A DNA stretch of 64,000 bases from Sphingomonas sp. OV641 (GCF_900109205.1 NZ_FNZB01000001.1:1860001-1924000); one strand, 5' to 3'. Numbered from the stretch's first letter, positions 31,810 to 41,406 are shown. Notes: generated by a model not told the origin, from the letters alone. Translations and numbers: made by a program.

Positions 31810-33105
31810 TCAAGGAAGCGCTGTCCCTTGCGCGGGCATCGCACGCAACTGGCGCCGCGCGGCACGCCGGACGAGCACCAGATCGACCAGCCATCCAAGT
31901 GCCATCGCCGCGATCGTCCACACTGGCGCCAGGAACACCAACGCAATCGCAACGGCCGCCACATTCACCAGCGAGGACCAGATCACCGCCCGCGCCAGCT
32001 GACGAAAGCCGCCGGCCGCCTGAACCATGATGTTGGCGGGAACCTGCAGCAGGATCAGCAAGGTGATCGACATCCAGGACAGGGCCGCCGTGCGGATGAC
32101 GCCCAGATCATAACTGGCGGGAAAAACCAGCTGCGGTGCGAAGCGCAGGATGCCGAGTGCCAGCACCACCATGGCGAACCATGCCAGCATCAACACCCAG
32201 AAGAACAACCGCATGGTGCGGCGCAACTCCGCCGTATCACCCGCTGCGATCAGCCGCGCCATCTGTGGCCGTTCATATTCGCCAAGAGCGTTTTGCACCA
32301 CATTGAGCGGACGGAGCAGCAGGGCCGCGCCCGCCAGCGGCGCCATCGCCGCCGCTCCGGCTCCAAGGGTGACCAGATAGACGTGCGTGTTGGCGGCGGC
32401 CTCCGATGCCAGGACGCCAAGCAGCGCCCAGCGCGACTGATGGCGCCATATGCCTTGATAGACGTGCCACGATTGGCGGCCGGGCCAGGTAAACAATCGC
32501 GACAGGTAAGGCGTGCCGAACGCCAGGAGGCTCAGCGCCGCGCCGAGCGCCAGCGCGCCGTAGCAGGCCGTTTCCGGCTGCAGACGGACGACATAGGCCG
32601 CCCCGCCGAACGCCACCAGCGTCAGCGCGCCATAGCTGATATCTGAAAGTGCGGTGCGCCCTGCGCGATCATTCGCATAGGCCCATGCCCGGCCCACCCA
32701 CCGCAGGATCATCAGCGCGGTATAGATACCGTAGCAGAGCGCCGCCGGCGTCGGCAGCGCCATGAAACTCGCCAGAATGCCAAAGCCAATGCCGGCAACT
32801 GCTGCCGTGATCATTGCAGCGCTAAGGATCGAGGCGGCAGCATGGCTGCGCTCCTGCTCGCCCGGCGCGGCAATGGTCTGAAGCGGTGCCCCGAAAAGCG
32901 CCATCGCCAGCGCGACGGTGAACTGCGCCGCGACGAACAGGAACGTGAAGGTGCCGAACGCCGCCGGTGTTTCCAGCCGAAGCATCGCGAAGGACAGCAG
33001 GAAATGCGTTCCGGCAAGCACAACCGGTCCAATCCCCGCAAGCAGGTATCGGCGGAACCTCAGAAGATACCATGTGCCGGCATTCGTCGACGAGGGGCTG
33101 GCCAC
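31810..33105 (-). CDS. Wzx-like polysaccharide flippase (MATE/MOP superfamily)
   Basis: A 431-residue membrane protein with about 12 hydrophobic segments, starting with RFRRYLLAGIGPVVLAGTHF. Internal features such as AAMAPLAGAALLLRPLNVVQ then NALGEYERPQMARLIAAGDT resemble the conserved mid-part of oligosaccharide flippases. It would move undecaprenyl-linked repeat units across the inner membrane for Wzy-dependent assembly. It is oriented with the methyltransferase and divergent from the sulfotransferase-like gene. Start: GTG 33105, with AGGAG 5 nt upstream; TTG 33108 is an alternative. Specificity cannot be told. Confidence 0.75.
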   Translation of the reverse strand: MASPSSTNAGTWYLLRFRRYLLAGIGPVVLAGTHFLLSFAMLRLETPAAFGTFTFLFVAAQFTVALAMALFGAPLQTIAAPGEQERSHAAASILSAAMITAAVAGIGFGILASFMALPTPAALCYGIYTALMILRWVGRAWAYANDRAGRTALSDISYGALTLVAFGGAAYVVRLQPETACYGALALGAALSLLAFGTPYLSRLFTWPGRQSWHVYQGIWRHQSRWALLGVLASEAAANTHVYLVTLGAGAAAMAPLAGAALLLRPLNVVQNALGEYERPQMARLIAAGDTAELRRTMRLFFWVLMLAWFAMVVLALGILRFAPQLVFPASYDLGVIRTAALSWMSITLLILLQVPANIMVQAAGGFRQLARAVIWSSLVNVAAVAIALVFLAPVWTIAAMALGWLVDLVLVRRAARRQLRAMPAQGTALP

Positions 33106-33284
33106 CAATGCTCCTTACCCGAACCGGCGAACCCGGGTGGTGGCGAATGCGATCGTCCCAATCAAGGGCCTTAGCAACAAAGCGTTACCCACCCTGCTGT
33201 TGCAGATACCAAGGATTTGACGCAAATCTCCCGCGCGACACCGGGGGGCGTCGTGCACGAGCGGGGCTAAGGGAACAGAAAAAA

Positions 33285-34331
33285 ATGGCGCGGCGGTTCA
33301 TCGTTCACGTGGGCGCGCCCAAAACAGGTACGTCGGCGTTCCAGGAGTGGGCCGTTGCCAATCGCGCGGCACTGATTGAAGCCGGATTCTTCTATCCCGA
33401 GACCGGCGCCACGCATCGGGGCAATCATGCGGCGCTGGTCAGCGCACTCGGCGGCGCGATCGAGGACGAGAAGCGCCGCGCTCACCTCTTCCGCCTGTTC
33501 GAACGTGAGCTTCAACCGCACCCGGACGCCGCCGTAATCCTTTCCGCCGAAACGATGACGACGCTGCGCTTCCTACCCAACATGCCGCGGCTGAACCGCG
33601 CGCTTGGCGAATACGGCGACGAAGCAACGGTGGTGCTGGTCGTGCGGGATCAGGTGGAGTGGCGCAATTCCTGCTATGCTCAAGCGCGCGAGATGATGAC
33701 ACGGCTGCCGCGCTTTCGCGACTATGTCGCGGTCGGCAAGCATGGCCCACGTGGCGGCAACTGGGATTTCCTGGAGGAAAAATACCGCGAGGCCGGGTTC
33801 GACTTCGCAACCCTCGCCTTTGACAAGCGCGTGCGTGACCGTGGCATCGTTAACGCAATGACATCGCTTCCCTGCCTTGCAGGCCTGGCCGGCATTGCCG
33901 GTGGCGACCGGACCGAGACCAATCCCAGCGCGGGCGCTTTCGCGTTGCTGGTGGCCGAGCAACTTCGCACCGCGCTGGGTGAACAGGCTACCGCCCTGCC
34001 GATGCATATCCGGCAGAAACTGGCCGCCATGATCGCCAAACACGCCCACGACCGACCGCAGATGCGGTTCAACGGGTTCGACACGGCCATGGCGGAGGAG
34101 ATGCGCGCCATGTATCGTGACGGCAATGACGCCTTCGCCCAGCGTCATTTCGGCGCTTCATGGGATGAATTATTTCCGCCCAAGCCGATCCAATATGTTT
34201 CGCGCGATGCCCTCGACGAGCTGGATGCGCCCGATCGTCGCGAGATCAGCATCATCGCCGGCCAAGTCATGATCGAGGCGCTGGAGTCCGGGCTCCTGCA
34301 CCTTTCCGCCAACCCTCCTGCTAATACCTGA
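33285..34331 (+). CDS. Sulfotransferase-like protein (PAPS-binding fold)
   Basis: A 348-residue protein. The N-terminus FIVHVGAPKTGTSAFQEWAV matches the 5'-phosphosulfate-binding loop (KTGTS) of PAPS-dependent sulfotransferases, and VVLVVRDQVEWRNSCYAQAR matches the 3'-phosphate-binding R...S motif. The rest is poorly conserved, as is usual. If active it would transfer sulfate from PAPS to a glycan hydroxyl. Its place inside the exopolysaccharide locus suggests sulfation of that polymer. No signal peptide is seen, so it would act in the cytoplasm on lipid-linked units. ATG 33285. It is followed 13 nt later by a methyltransferase gene. Confidence 0.65.
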   Translation: MARRFIVHVGAPKTGTSAFQEWAVANRAALIEAGFFYPETGATHRGNHAALVSALGGAIEDEKRRAHLFRLFERELQPHPDAAVILSAETMTTLRFLPNMPRLNRALGEYGDEATVVLVVRDQVEWRNSCYAQAREMMTRLPRFRDYVAVGKHGPRGGNWDFLEEKYREAGFDFATLAFDKRVRDRGIVNAMTSLPCLAGLAGIAGGDRTETNPSAGAFALLVAEQLRTALGEQATALPMHIRQKLAAMIAKHAHDRPQMRFNGFDTAMAEEMRAMYRDGNDAFAQRHFGASWDELFPPKPIQYVSRDALDELDAPDRREISIIAGQVMIEALESGLLHLSANPPANT

Positions 34332-34344
34332 ACGGAGCTGACCG

Positions 34345-35397
34345 ATGCTGGTCACTAACACATCCGCCATTGCGGATCTTCTCGCCTGCCCGATCTGCGG
34401 GGGCAATCTCCGGATGGACGCCGGCGAGCAGCTCCGCTGCGAAGAAGAACGCTGCCGTCATCGGCAGTCCTCCTTTCCCAGGCTCGGCGGCAAGGACGTA
34501 TTGATCGACTTTGACGACAGCGTGCTTGATCGCGAGACGACGCTCGCCAGCGGCGCCACCAGCGTGGTCGGCCGTGGTCGATGGCGGGCGCTGCTCAGCC
34601 GCGTGATCGACGGTTCGAACCGTTATACCTCCACGCTGGCCAACATGATGATCGAAGGGGTGCAGAAAGACGCCACCCGCCGCCGCCCGGTGATCGTGGT
34701 GATGGGTGCGGGAGAGATCGGACATGGCTCCGAACCGCTGTACGCGTCGCCCGACGCGGACATCATCGCGTTCGACATCTATGCGTCCCCGAACATCACC
34801 TTTGTGGCGGATGCCCATGCGATCCCGCTGCGCGATGGCGTGGCGGATGGCGTCTGGATTCAGGGTGTCCTGGAACTGGTGGTCGATCCACGCAAGGTTG
34901 TGGCGGAGGCAGGCCGCATCCTGAAGCCGGGAGGCCTGATGTTCACCGACACGGCCTTCATGTGGCCGGTCTGCGAACAGGCCTATGACTTCAATCGCTG
35001 GTCCCCTAGCGGACTGCGCTGGCTGTTCCGCAACTTCGATGTGCTGGCCGCCGGACAATCTACCGGGCCGGGCACCATGACGGTGCTGGCGATCCGCTAT
35101 CTGTTCCAGTCTTTGCTGCGCAGCACCAAGTTGGGACAGATCGCTGCTTTCCCGTTCGTGTGGATCAGGCTGCTGGATTACCTCTGCGGCGACCGGCGGG
35201 CGCTGGACGCTTCCGTGGGGATGTTCATTTTCGGGCGAAAACGCGAGCAGCCGATCGGGATCGATGATCTACTAAGCTATTATGATCAGCAGCCGAAGCT
35301 CAAGAAGAGCATGCGCAAACTGGCGCGCGATCCTGTTGCCCGTCAGACGCTGCTGAATGCTGCAGCGCAACCTGAACTCAGATCAGCGCGGGAATAG
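34345..35397 (+). CDS. Class I SAM-dependent methyltransferase with Trm112-like zinc ribbon
   Basis: A 350-residue protein. A Trm112-like zinc ribbon opens it (LLACPICGGNLRM, then LRCEEERCRHR). The SAM domain shows VIVVMGAGEIGHGSEPLYAS, then DADIIAFDIYASPNITFVAD and HAIPLRDGVADGVWIQGVLE, with RILKPGGLMFTD as the post-motif strand. These features are common in glycan-locus methyltransferases. The ATG at 34345 has GGAG 7 nt upstream. Likely co-transcribed with the sulfotransferase-like gene. The acceptor is unknown; a small convergent gene overlaps its tail by 20 nt. Confidence 0.78.
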   Translation: MLVTNTSAIADLLACPICGGNLRMDAGEQLRCEEERCRHRQSSFPRLGGKDVLIDFDDSVLDRETTLASGATSVVGRGRWRALLSRVIDGSNRYTSTLANMMIEGVQKDATRRRPVIVVMGAGEIGHGSEPLYASPDADIIAFDIYASPNITFVADAHAIPLRDGVADGVWIQGVLELVVDPRKVVAEAGRILKPGGLMFTDTAFMWPVCEQAYDFNRWSPSGLRWLFRNFDVLAAGQSTGPGTMTVLAIRYLFQSLLRSTKLGQIAAFPFVWIRLLDYLCGDRRALDASVGMFIFGRKREQPIGIDDLLSYYDQQPKLKKSMRKLARDPVARQTLLNAAAQPELRSARE

Positions 35398-35551
35398 CGA
35401 TCAAGAGCCACAGGAGCGTAGCAAGGCCCAGCCAGATCCCAAGGTTCCAAGTCTCGACGGCCCGTTCCGCAGTGAAACGCGGGCGACTGAAGCGTCGGGC
35501 CTCGTCTTTATAGGACATCACGAAACGAACCTGCTTCCTATCCTTGTTCAT
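35378..35551 (-). CDS. Small single-pass membrane protein
   Basis: The 57-residue frame ends with a strong transmembrane helix, TWNLGIWLGLATLLWLLIAI plus PALI, after a basic N-terminal stretch (MNKDRKQVRFVMSYKDEARR, then FSRPRFTAERA). The arrangement suggests a type II small inner-membrane protein. ATG 35551 is the start used; ATG 35518 (MSYKDEARR) would give 46 residues. It is convergent with and overlaps the methyltransferase gene by 20 nt. No family is recognised; the hydrophobic C-terminus on this strand is the main evidence. Confidence 0.45.
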   Translation of the reverse strand: MNKDRKQVRFVMSYKDEARRFSRPRFTAERAVETWNLGIWLGLATLLWLLIAIPALI

Positions 35552-35575
35552 CGATACCGCCCCAACATCCTTCAA

Positions 35576-35959
35576 CCATTCTAGGAGCGATTTCCCCTCG
35601 GCGTTCGAACGCGCCGAATATTTTCGCGCCAGTCCAAGATTAGCAGCGCTGACCAGCGGGTCATTGGCTCTTCCGGCGCACCGAACGCTCGCTGCGCCAT
35701 CCTCTCCAACTATCTGGGTTTACGCCCTTCTTGTCGTATTAGTACGCGCAAAGGGAACTTCTGTTCCGCTGGCGTTCATCAGTGGCTATCGGCGGCTTTT
35801 TTGAACCAAAATGGATACGTGTTTTGCGCTTGACCAAGGCGTCGCGCCAAGCAATGCAATGTCACACAAGAAGAGACGGTCGGCGGGGGGCAAGTGCCGG
35901 ATGGCTGCCGTTCCGAAAGTGCTTCTCAGGGGGAACAGCAAAGGAGGGCATGTTATTCC
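35576..35959. other. Non-coding region upstream of the sugar transferase gene
   Basis: A 384-nt stretch without a convincing gene. It is less GC-rich than the coding regions around it, as expected for a promoter region, and ends in AAGGAGGG (35941-35948) upstream of ATG 35960. Short open frames in it have no coding character. GGAAC at about 35754 is followed by CGTT after only 14 nt, too close for EcfG. Confidence 0.5.
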
Positions 35960-37348
35960 ATGTCCGACATCTTTTCGTCGCAGGATTGGCTCAGGCCAGT
36001 AGAAACGGACACCGCGCCCAGTGAGGACAAGCGGTCCAAGCGACTGTTTTTTTATGCCGCTTTGCTGACGGGTGATATTCTTTCACTCGGAACTGGCTTT
36101 GCGATCGGGCGCACGCTCGCCGATGTTCGCGGATTGCCGGCGGAAAGCTTCGGCCTGGTTGCGGCGGTATTGCCGATTTATCTCCTGCTGGAGTCGCGCG
36201 CCTATTCGGCCACGACGCTGGAACGCTGGCGCTCGTCTGCGTGGATCGCCTTCGCCAATCTATCGACCGCGTTCCTCATCACCATCTTTGTCGCCTTCCT
36301 GCTGAAGGAAGTGTCTCCGATCTCGCGGCTTAGCACCGGCTTCAGCTTCGTCTTCTCGGCGACGCTGCTCCTGCTGACCCGCAGCCTGATCGGTTTGTGG
36401 AGCGAGCGCGTGTTTCGCGGCGCCGCTCTCAGCCGCATGCTGATCATCGACGGCGTCAACATTCCCTTGCCAGAGGGGCTGAAGATCGTCTCCAGCGAGC
36501 CCGTCGAAAAGACGGAGACCACCATTCATCCGTTGGCGCTGGATCGCCTCGCCCGGCAGCTGAAGGGCATCGACGAAGTTTATGTCGCTTGCCCGCCCTC
36601 GCGCCGCGCGAATTGGGCAATGGTGCTCAAGGGAACCAGTGTGAAGGCGCAGCTTCTCGTGCCCGAACTGGATACGATCGGCGTTATCGGGAACAAGCAC
36701 TTCGCCGGGATCGCTTCGGTGCTGGTTTCCGGCGGTGGACTGAAGCTGCGCGAACGCCTCCTCAAACGTATGCTGGATCTGATGATCGCCGCCCCGGCGC
36801 TGCTGTTTCTGGCGCCGCTGCTACTGCTCGTCGCGCTGCTGGTGAAACTGGACAGCCGCGGCCCGGTGCTGTTTGTCCAGACCCGCGTGGGCAAGGGTAA
36901 CCACCTGTTCGCCATGTACAAGTTCCGGAGCATGCGTCAGTCGGATTGCGACAGCGACGGCAACGTCTCCACCATGCGCAACGATGATCGCGTCACGCGG
37001 ATCGGCAAGTTCATTCGGGCAACGAGCATCGACGAACTGCCGCAGCTGCTCAACATCGTACGCGGCGACATGAGCTTTGTCGGCCCGCGCCCGCATGCTA
37101 TCGGCTCGCTGGCCGGCGACAAGCTCTTCTGGGAAGTCGATCAGCGCTATCACCATCGCCATGTCTGCAAACCGGGGCTGACCGGGCTTGCACAGGTACG
37201 CGGTTTTCGCGGCGCGACTCACCGGCGCGAGGATCTGGTGAACCGGCTCGACGCTGACCTTGAATATGTGAACGGTTGGAGCCTGATGCGCGACGTGATG
37301 ATCCTTTTCGCCACGTTGAAAGTGGTGGTTCACCGCAACGCCTTTTAA
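35960..37348 (+). CDS. Polyprenyl-phosphate hexose-1-phosphate transferase (initiating sugar transferase)
   Basis: A 462-residue protein of the WbaP/GumD/SpsB type. Several N-terminal membrane helices (about residues 28-140) and a soluble middle part are followed by the catalytic C-terminal domain: LKLRERLLKRMLDLMIAAPA, MYKFRSMR, VTRIGKFIRATSIDELPQLL, NIVRGDMSFVGPRP and KPGLTGLAQVRGFRG. These are the signatures of the bacterial sugar transferase family. It transfers hexose-1-phosphate (often glucose or galactose) from a UDP-sugar to undecaprenyl phosphate, starting each repeat unit. ATG 35960 follows AAGGAGGG. It is convergent with the GT operon, 7 nt apart. Confidence 0.88.
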   Translation: MSDIFSSQDWLRPVETDTAPSEDKRSKRLFFYAALLTGDILSLGTGFAIGRTLADVRGLPAESFGLVAAVLPIYLLLESRAYSATTLERWRSSAWIAFANLSTAFLITIFVAFLLKEVSPISRLSTGFSFVFSATLLLLTRSLIGLWSERVFRGAALSRMLIIDGVNIPLPEGLKIVSSEPVEKTETTIHPLALDRLARQLKGIDEVYVACPPSRRANWAMVLKGTSVKAQLLVPELDTIGVIGNKHFAGIASVLVSGGGLKLRERLLKRMLDLMIAAPALLFLAPLLLLVALLVKLDSRGPVLFVQTRVGKGNHLFAMYKFRSMRQSDCDSDGNVSTMRNDDRVTRIGKFIRATSIDELPQLLNIVRGDMSFVGPRPHAIGSLAGDKLFWEVDQRYHHRHVCKPGLTGLAQVRGFRGATHRREDLVNRLDADLEYVNGWSLMRDVMILFATLKVVVHRNAF

Positions 37349-37355
37349 GCGGCGC

Positions 37356-38444
37356 TCAGTAGTCCGCCAGCAATCGCGCTGCGATCCGTCTCCAATCGAG
37401 GCGGGTAGCCGCAGTTTCAGTCGCCCCCTTGCTCAGCCGCTCGCGAAGCGCACGGTCATCGGCGGCGAGCGCCAGTGCGGCAGCGAGCGCGCCTGGCTCG
37501 TCGGGCGGCACGAGCAGGCCGTTGCTGCCATGCTCCACGAGATCGACCAGCCCGCCGACCTCTGAGGCGATCACGAAACGTCCGCTCGCGAAGGCGGCCG
37601 CCAGCACGCCGCTCTGGCTTGCCTCCTTATAGGGAAGCACGACGCAGCTCGCCGCACCGATCATCTCGATCAACGATGCGGCCGGCACGAACATGTTCCT
37701 GACCGTTACGCCCGGCAGCCGGTGCAACCGCGGCTCCAATCGATCCATTTCCGGACCCATCCCCGCAATGTCGACCCGAATGCTCCGCCCCGAGCGCGAC
37801 AGATGCTCAAGCGCCTCTGCCAGCGTATCCAGCCCCTTGTACGCCTCCATGCGTCCAAACATGAGCACGCGGCAGTCATCCGGCAGCGCGTGCGGCTCAG
37901 GCGGCGGCAGGAGGACGCCGTGTTCGGTCAGCCGGACCCGATCGTCCGCCCGATCCGTGCCGAGATACGCCCGCTGATACTGATCCGCACAGGCCGGCCC
38001 ATGCAGGAACAGTCGATCGACGCGTGCCCGCGTGAAGCGGCGCAGCGGCGCCAGGCGCGCCGCAACCCGTGCGTCCCGGCCGGCGTGGGGCACGGGATCA
38101 TGGATGGTGAGGGCGGTTCGCGTGGCCTTCCCGGTGGCCATCATTGTCGCCCCCGCGAAAGCCGCCTTGATGAAGCCGGACGGTTCCTGCCAATGCAGGA
38201 CGTCTGGGCGAAAGCGGCGAATGGTCCAGAGTAGCCGGGTCAGTTCGGCCGCCGAAGCAAAGCCATTGTGCCTGATCGAGAGCCGGGGATGCGAAGGCAT
38301 GTTCCGCCCGGCGAACTCTCCGCCAAGCACATCCGTGTTGAGTATCAGCAGCATTTCGGCATGATCCGCCAGTGCCACCGACAAGCGCAGCGCATATTCC
38401 TCGAAATGCGGCGCGACCATCACGATGCGGCGGGGCTTTTGCAT
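37356..38444 (-). CDS. GT4-family glycosyltransferase
   Basis: A 362-residue GT-B fold enzyme. The N-terminus is RRIVMVAPHFEEYALRLSVA. The donor-side region shows DCRVLMFGRMEAYKGLDTLA, then VDIAGMGPEM and VRNMFVPAASLIEMIGAASC, with VVLPYKEASQSGVLAAAFAS (the EX7E-like acidic/glycine pair) and VGGLVDLVEHGSNGLLVPPD. It would add a sugar to the growing lipid-linked unit. The ATG at 38444 shares its A with the stop of the upstream glycosyltransferase (TGATG), so translation is coupled. Sugar and linkage are unknown. Confidence 0.82.
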   Translation of the reverse strand: MQKPRRIVMVAPHFEEYALRLSVALADHAEMLLILNTDVLGGEFAGRNMPSHPRLSIRHNGFASAAELTRLLWTIRRFRPDVLHWQEPSGFIKAAFAGATMMATGKATRTALTIHDPVPHAGRDARVAARLAPLRRFTRARVDRLFLHGPACADQYQRAYLGTDRADDRVRLTEHGVLLPPPEPHALPDDCRVLMFGRMEAYKGLDTLAEALEHLSRSGRSIRVDIAGMGPEMDRLEPRLHRLPGVTVRNMFVPAASLIEMIGAASCVVLPYKEASQSGVLAAAFASGRFVIASEVGGLVDLVEHGSNGLLVPPDEPGALAAALALAADDRALRERLSKGATETAATRLDWRRIAARLLADY

Positions 38445-39520
38445 CAGCAGCCTTGCCGATTGCGGCTCGCCAGCGTCTCTTCGGCGGACGAGATCACCTG
38501 TTCCGCGCACACCTGCCATCCGTAATCGGCGCGGACGGCACGCGCCGCCGTCCTGCCTTCCTGCCGCAATGCCTCGCACGAACGCGCCGCCAGCCACGCC
38601 GCGGCGTCCTCCACCGTGCTGTCGTGCGCTACATGGCCACCGTACAGTTCCACCATGGACCGCGCCCCAGCCATGTCACCGACGACCGGGACAACGCCCA
38701 TGGCAAGCGCCTCCAGCACGATCAGCGGAAAGCTGTCGAGCGTCGAGAGATGCGCCAGAACGTCCGCTTGGCTCAGCCGGTGGATCAGCTCCGCTTCATC
38801 GACCCATTCGACCAGCTCGACGGCATCATCCAGCTGGTGCGCGGCGATGGCGCCGCGCAGGGCGGCCATGGTGCGGGCGTCCGAGCGCCCGATGATCTGC
38901 GCCGATACGGCGATGCCTTTCTCGCGAAGAGCGGCACAAAGCGCCACCGCGCGAAAGGTCCCCTTCCCTTCCGACAAACGACCGGCATGGACCAGTCGCA
39001 GCACCTGCCCACTGCGGTCCGGCAATGGTGTTGCAAGGCAAGCGGGAGGAAGGAAGGTGCGGACCAGTGATCGCGGCACGCCATCAGGAAGCGTGATCTC
39101 GCTCTCCTGCTCGACAAACAGGAGCGCCAGGCGATCCGCGCCGCGCAGCAGGGCGCGGCAGGTGCCGCGCAAGGTGGGAACGCGCTGCAACCGTGCATTT
39201 GCGCCAAGATGCGGCGTAACCATCACCGGCAGGCCAAGCGCGCGCGCCTGCCACAGAAATGCGAGGTCCGCGATCGCGCTCCACTGCAGCCAGACCAGAT
39301 CGATGTTCGCGCCGGTCGCTCGCGGTAGGACGCCAAGGCGTCCGGCGGCGCGGGGCAACTGCCGCGGCGTTAGATAGGCCGTGTCGGTCGTCTGCCACTC
39401 CGCCGTCCAGCCGGCATCCGCCGCGTTCACCGCCTCCGTCGCGCGGGAGCAATAGGATTCCAGCCCGCCCCAATGCGCGTGCGAGCCCCCCAGCACCAGC
39501 ATACGCCGCATCCCTGCCAT
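38444..39520 (-). CDS. GT4-family glycosyltransferase
   Basis: A 358-residue GT-B fold protein. It begins RRMLVLGGSHAHWGGLESYC, a typical nucleotide-sugar glycosyltransferase start, and has LRLVHAGRLSEGKGTFRAVA, HQLDDAVELVEWVDEAELIH, and LAHLSTLDSFPLIVLEALAM with the conserved glutamate, then VVPVVGDMAG. Start codons ATG 39520, 39511 and 39502 are all possible; the first is annotated, while GGGGG spacing favours 39511. It lies 20 nt after the Wzy-like gene and is coupled to the next glycosyltransferase. Donor and acceptor are not evident. Confidence 0.82.
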   Translation of the reverse strand: MAGMRRMLVLGGSHAHWGGLESYCSRATEAVNAADAGWTAEWQTTDTAYLTPRQLPRAAGRLGVLPRATGANIDLVWLQWSAIADLAFLWQARALGLPVMVTPHLGANARLQRVPTLRGTCRALLRGADRLALLFVEQESEITLPDGVPRSLVRTFLPPACLATPLPDRSGQVLRLVHAGRLSEGKGTFRAVALCAALREKGIAVSAQIIGRSDARTMAALRGAIAAHQLDDAVELVEWVDEAELIHRLSQADVLAHLSTLDSFPLIVLEALAMGVVPVVGDMAGARSMVELYGGHVAHDSTVEDAAAWLAARSCEALRQEGRTAARAVRADYGWQVCAEQVISSAEETLASRNRQGC

Positions 39521-39539
39521 CCCCCTTGGCAGCGCCGGC

Positions 39540-40904
39540 TCAACGTTGCCGAGCGAGCGGCAAGGTCACGCGGGGCGCTCTCCCGCCCGCCACATCGCTG
39601 GCGGTGGCCATCCACAACCATGCCAGAGCGATCAGCAGGAACACCTGGCTCAGCGAATCCCGATCGAACAGCATGGACTCGGTCAAATTGTGGCCGAGGC
39701 AGAAGATGAAGGCCGCAGCGGCAAGCGGCCGCACGGGATGATCCCCGCCGCGCAGCAGCCGCTGCGTCGGCCAGACCAAAGTGGCAAAGAGCACCAGCAG
39801 CGTGCCCGGCAGACCGATCTGCACCAGCAGATCGAGATAGCCGTTATGGCCCTGGCTGATCTCCGTCACCCAGCCCTTGGCATATTGGAAGATCGGCCCT
39901 GTAGGCCCCAAGTCCCAGAAGGAGCCATAGCCGGCGCCGAACAGCGGGTAATCAGCATAAAAGCGGATCAGGGCGGTCCAGATCTGAGTGCGTCCGGTGA
40001 AGCCGGCCGGGTCGGTCAGCATTTCCAAATAGGGGCTGTTATCGATCGCCATGCTGACGAAGAGCAAGGCGGGAATGGCGAGCAGCACCCATGCGATCCC
40101 TGCTGGGGCCAACCGCTGCCGCCCCTTCGTCTGCGCCAGCCAGGTAAACAGGCCACCTACGACCAGGCTTGCCACCACCATGATTTGCGACGTCTGGGAA
40201 TCGGACAGGTAGAGGAACACGGCACTTGCCGCGATCACGCCGATCCGCAGCGCCAGGTGCACTCGCTCCGCATAAAAGGCGAACAGCAGGATCGTCATGG
40301 CACAGGTCAGACCAGCGTAGTTCTTCTGGATCATGATCCCACGCCAGTCGCCGGAGAGATCTCCGTCGAGCCCATTCGGATTTACCGGGTGTATGCCCAA
40401 GGAAGGATCGGTCAGCGCCACCACGAAATTCGCCACCAGCGTGATCACCAACGCGCCCCGCACCAGCAGCACCGATCGTTCCAGATCGAGCTTTCGAACC
40501 AGCGCAAAGGTGGACCAAAGCACCAAGGAAGTGAGCACCAGCCGCCGCAGCCCCACCGCAGGCTCGATTGCCCAGACGAGGCTGAGCCAGCACCAGCCGA
40601 TCGCCACCAACAGCGGCCATGGCACAACCAGCAGGCGCTCCGGCCGCCGCCACGGCTCCAGCGCGATGAGCGACGCCAGCGCGATCAGGAGGTATCCCGC
40701 CATGCGGATCTGGCTTTGCAGGCCGTAATTCTCGCTGGTCATCGAGGGGCCGAGGATCGTCAACGCCAACAACGCGGTGAAGCCCGCGGTGGCGATCCAA
40801 TCCGTCCAGGCCCGCGCCTCCGCCGTCCGGGCGTTCAGCGGTTTTCGGCGGCGGCGCGCGAGCAAGGGTGCGGCATGATCCGGCGGTTGAACGGCGTCAG
40901 ACAA
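39540..40904 (-). CDS. O-antigen ligase/polymerase-like membrane protein (Wzy-like)
   Basis: A 454-residue polytopic protein with about 11-12 membrane helices and the Wzy_C-type large periplasmic loop: PAGFTGRTQIWTALIRFYAD, then YPLFGAGYGSFWDLGPTGPI and EISQGHNGYLDLLVQIGLPG with the conserved H-N-x-Y-L. It may polymerise repeat units (Wzy) or ligate them to a lipid; the surrounding Wzx/Wzc/Wza set favours polymerase. Start: TTG 40904, with AAGGG 8 nt upstream, overlapping the end of the Alg13-like gene by 8 nt. The arginine-rich frame upstream of it is not used. Confidence 0.8.
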   Translation of the reverse strand: MSDAVQPPDHAAPLLARRRRKPLNARTAEARAWTDWIATAGFTALLALTILGPSMTSENYGLQSQIRMAGYLLIALASLIALEPWRRPERLLVVPWPLLVAIGWCWLSLVWAIEPAVGLRRLVLTSLVLWSTFALVRKLDLERSVLLVRGALVITLVANFVVALTDPSLGIHPVNPNGLDGDLSGDWRGIMIQKNYAGLTCAMTILLFAFYAERVHLALRIGVIAASAVFLYLSDSQTSQIMVVASLVVGGLFTWLAQTKGRQRLAPAGIAWVLLAIPALLFVSMAIDNSPYLEMLTDPAGFTGRTQIWTALIRFYADYPLFGAGYGSFWDLGPTGPIFQYAKGWVTEISQGHNGYLDLLVQIGLPGTLLVLFATLVWPTQRLLRGGDHPVRPLAAAAFIFCLGHNLTESMLFDRDSLSQVFLLIALAWLWMATASDVAGGRAPRVTLPLARQR

Positions 40905-41406
40905 GACGAGAGCCCTTTGCTGCGAACAAGCGGTGCTGCTCGCCGATGAACGTCGCAACGGCGCTGCGCAAGCGATCCCGCTCCGGCAGGTCGCTCACCG
41001 GCTCGGGCATGGGCAGGCGCTGCGCCACCAACGCGGCCAGTTCCGCTTCATCGCAGGCGCAATGAATGCCCGGCCGTCCGCTCAGTGCGCGCACCGTAGC
41101 GAGCTGATGGTCATTGCGATGCTCATCCAATGCGCCAAGGCGCGGGAAGAGGATCAGCGGCTTGCGATGCTTCTGCGCCATCACGATCGTGCCGATGCCG
41201 GCGTGCGACACGATACGCGTACATTGCTGTACCAACCGCTCGAACTCGATCGGGCCGACCACCTGCTGCGATCGCATGTGGACCGGGTGGTAGGCGCCGC
41301 GACCCGTCTGGGCAAATACCGGCTCGTCCAGCGCGGGTGCCAGGCCATCCATGATCCGCACGAAGCGATCAAAGGGCAATTGCGTCCCCACCGTCACCAG
41401 GATCAC
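40897..41406 (-). CDS. Alg13/PssE-like glycosyltransferase catalytic half
   Basis: A 169-residue protein matching the C-terminal half of GT-B glycosyltransferases: ILVTVGTQLPFDRFVRIMDG, then VVGPIEFERLVQQCTRIVSH, AGIGTIVMAQKHRKPLILFP and RLGALDEHRNDHQLATVRAL. This is the Alg13 or PssE type, which needs a membrane partner. GTG 41406 overlaps the Alg14-like stop by 4 nt (GTGA). In rhizobia the PssD/PssE pair is a glucuronosyltransferase; whether this pair adds glucuronic acid is inferred. The split gene and order are the family norm. Confidence 0.85.
   Translation of the reverse strand: MILVTVGTQLPFDRFVRIMDGLAPALDEPVFAQTGRGAYHPVHMRSQQVVGPIEFERLVQQCTRIVSHAGIGTIVMAQKHRKPLILFPRLGALDEHRNDHQLATVRALSGRPGIHCACDEAELAALVAQRLPMPEPVSDLPERDRLRSAVATFIGEQHRLFAAKGSRLV

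Noticed and set aside
35754..35780. GGAAC...CGTT before the sugar transferase gene
   Set aside because: The spacing is 14 nt, too short for EcfG, and it is far from the start at 35960.
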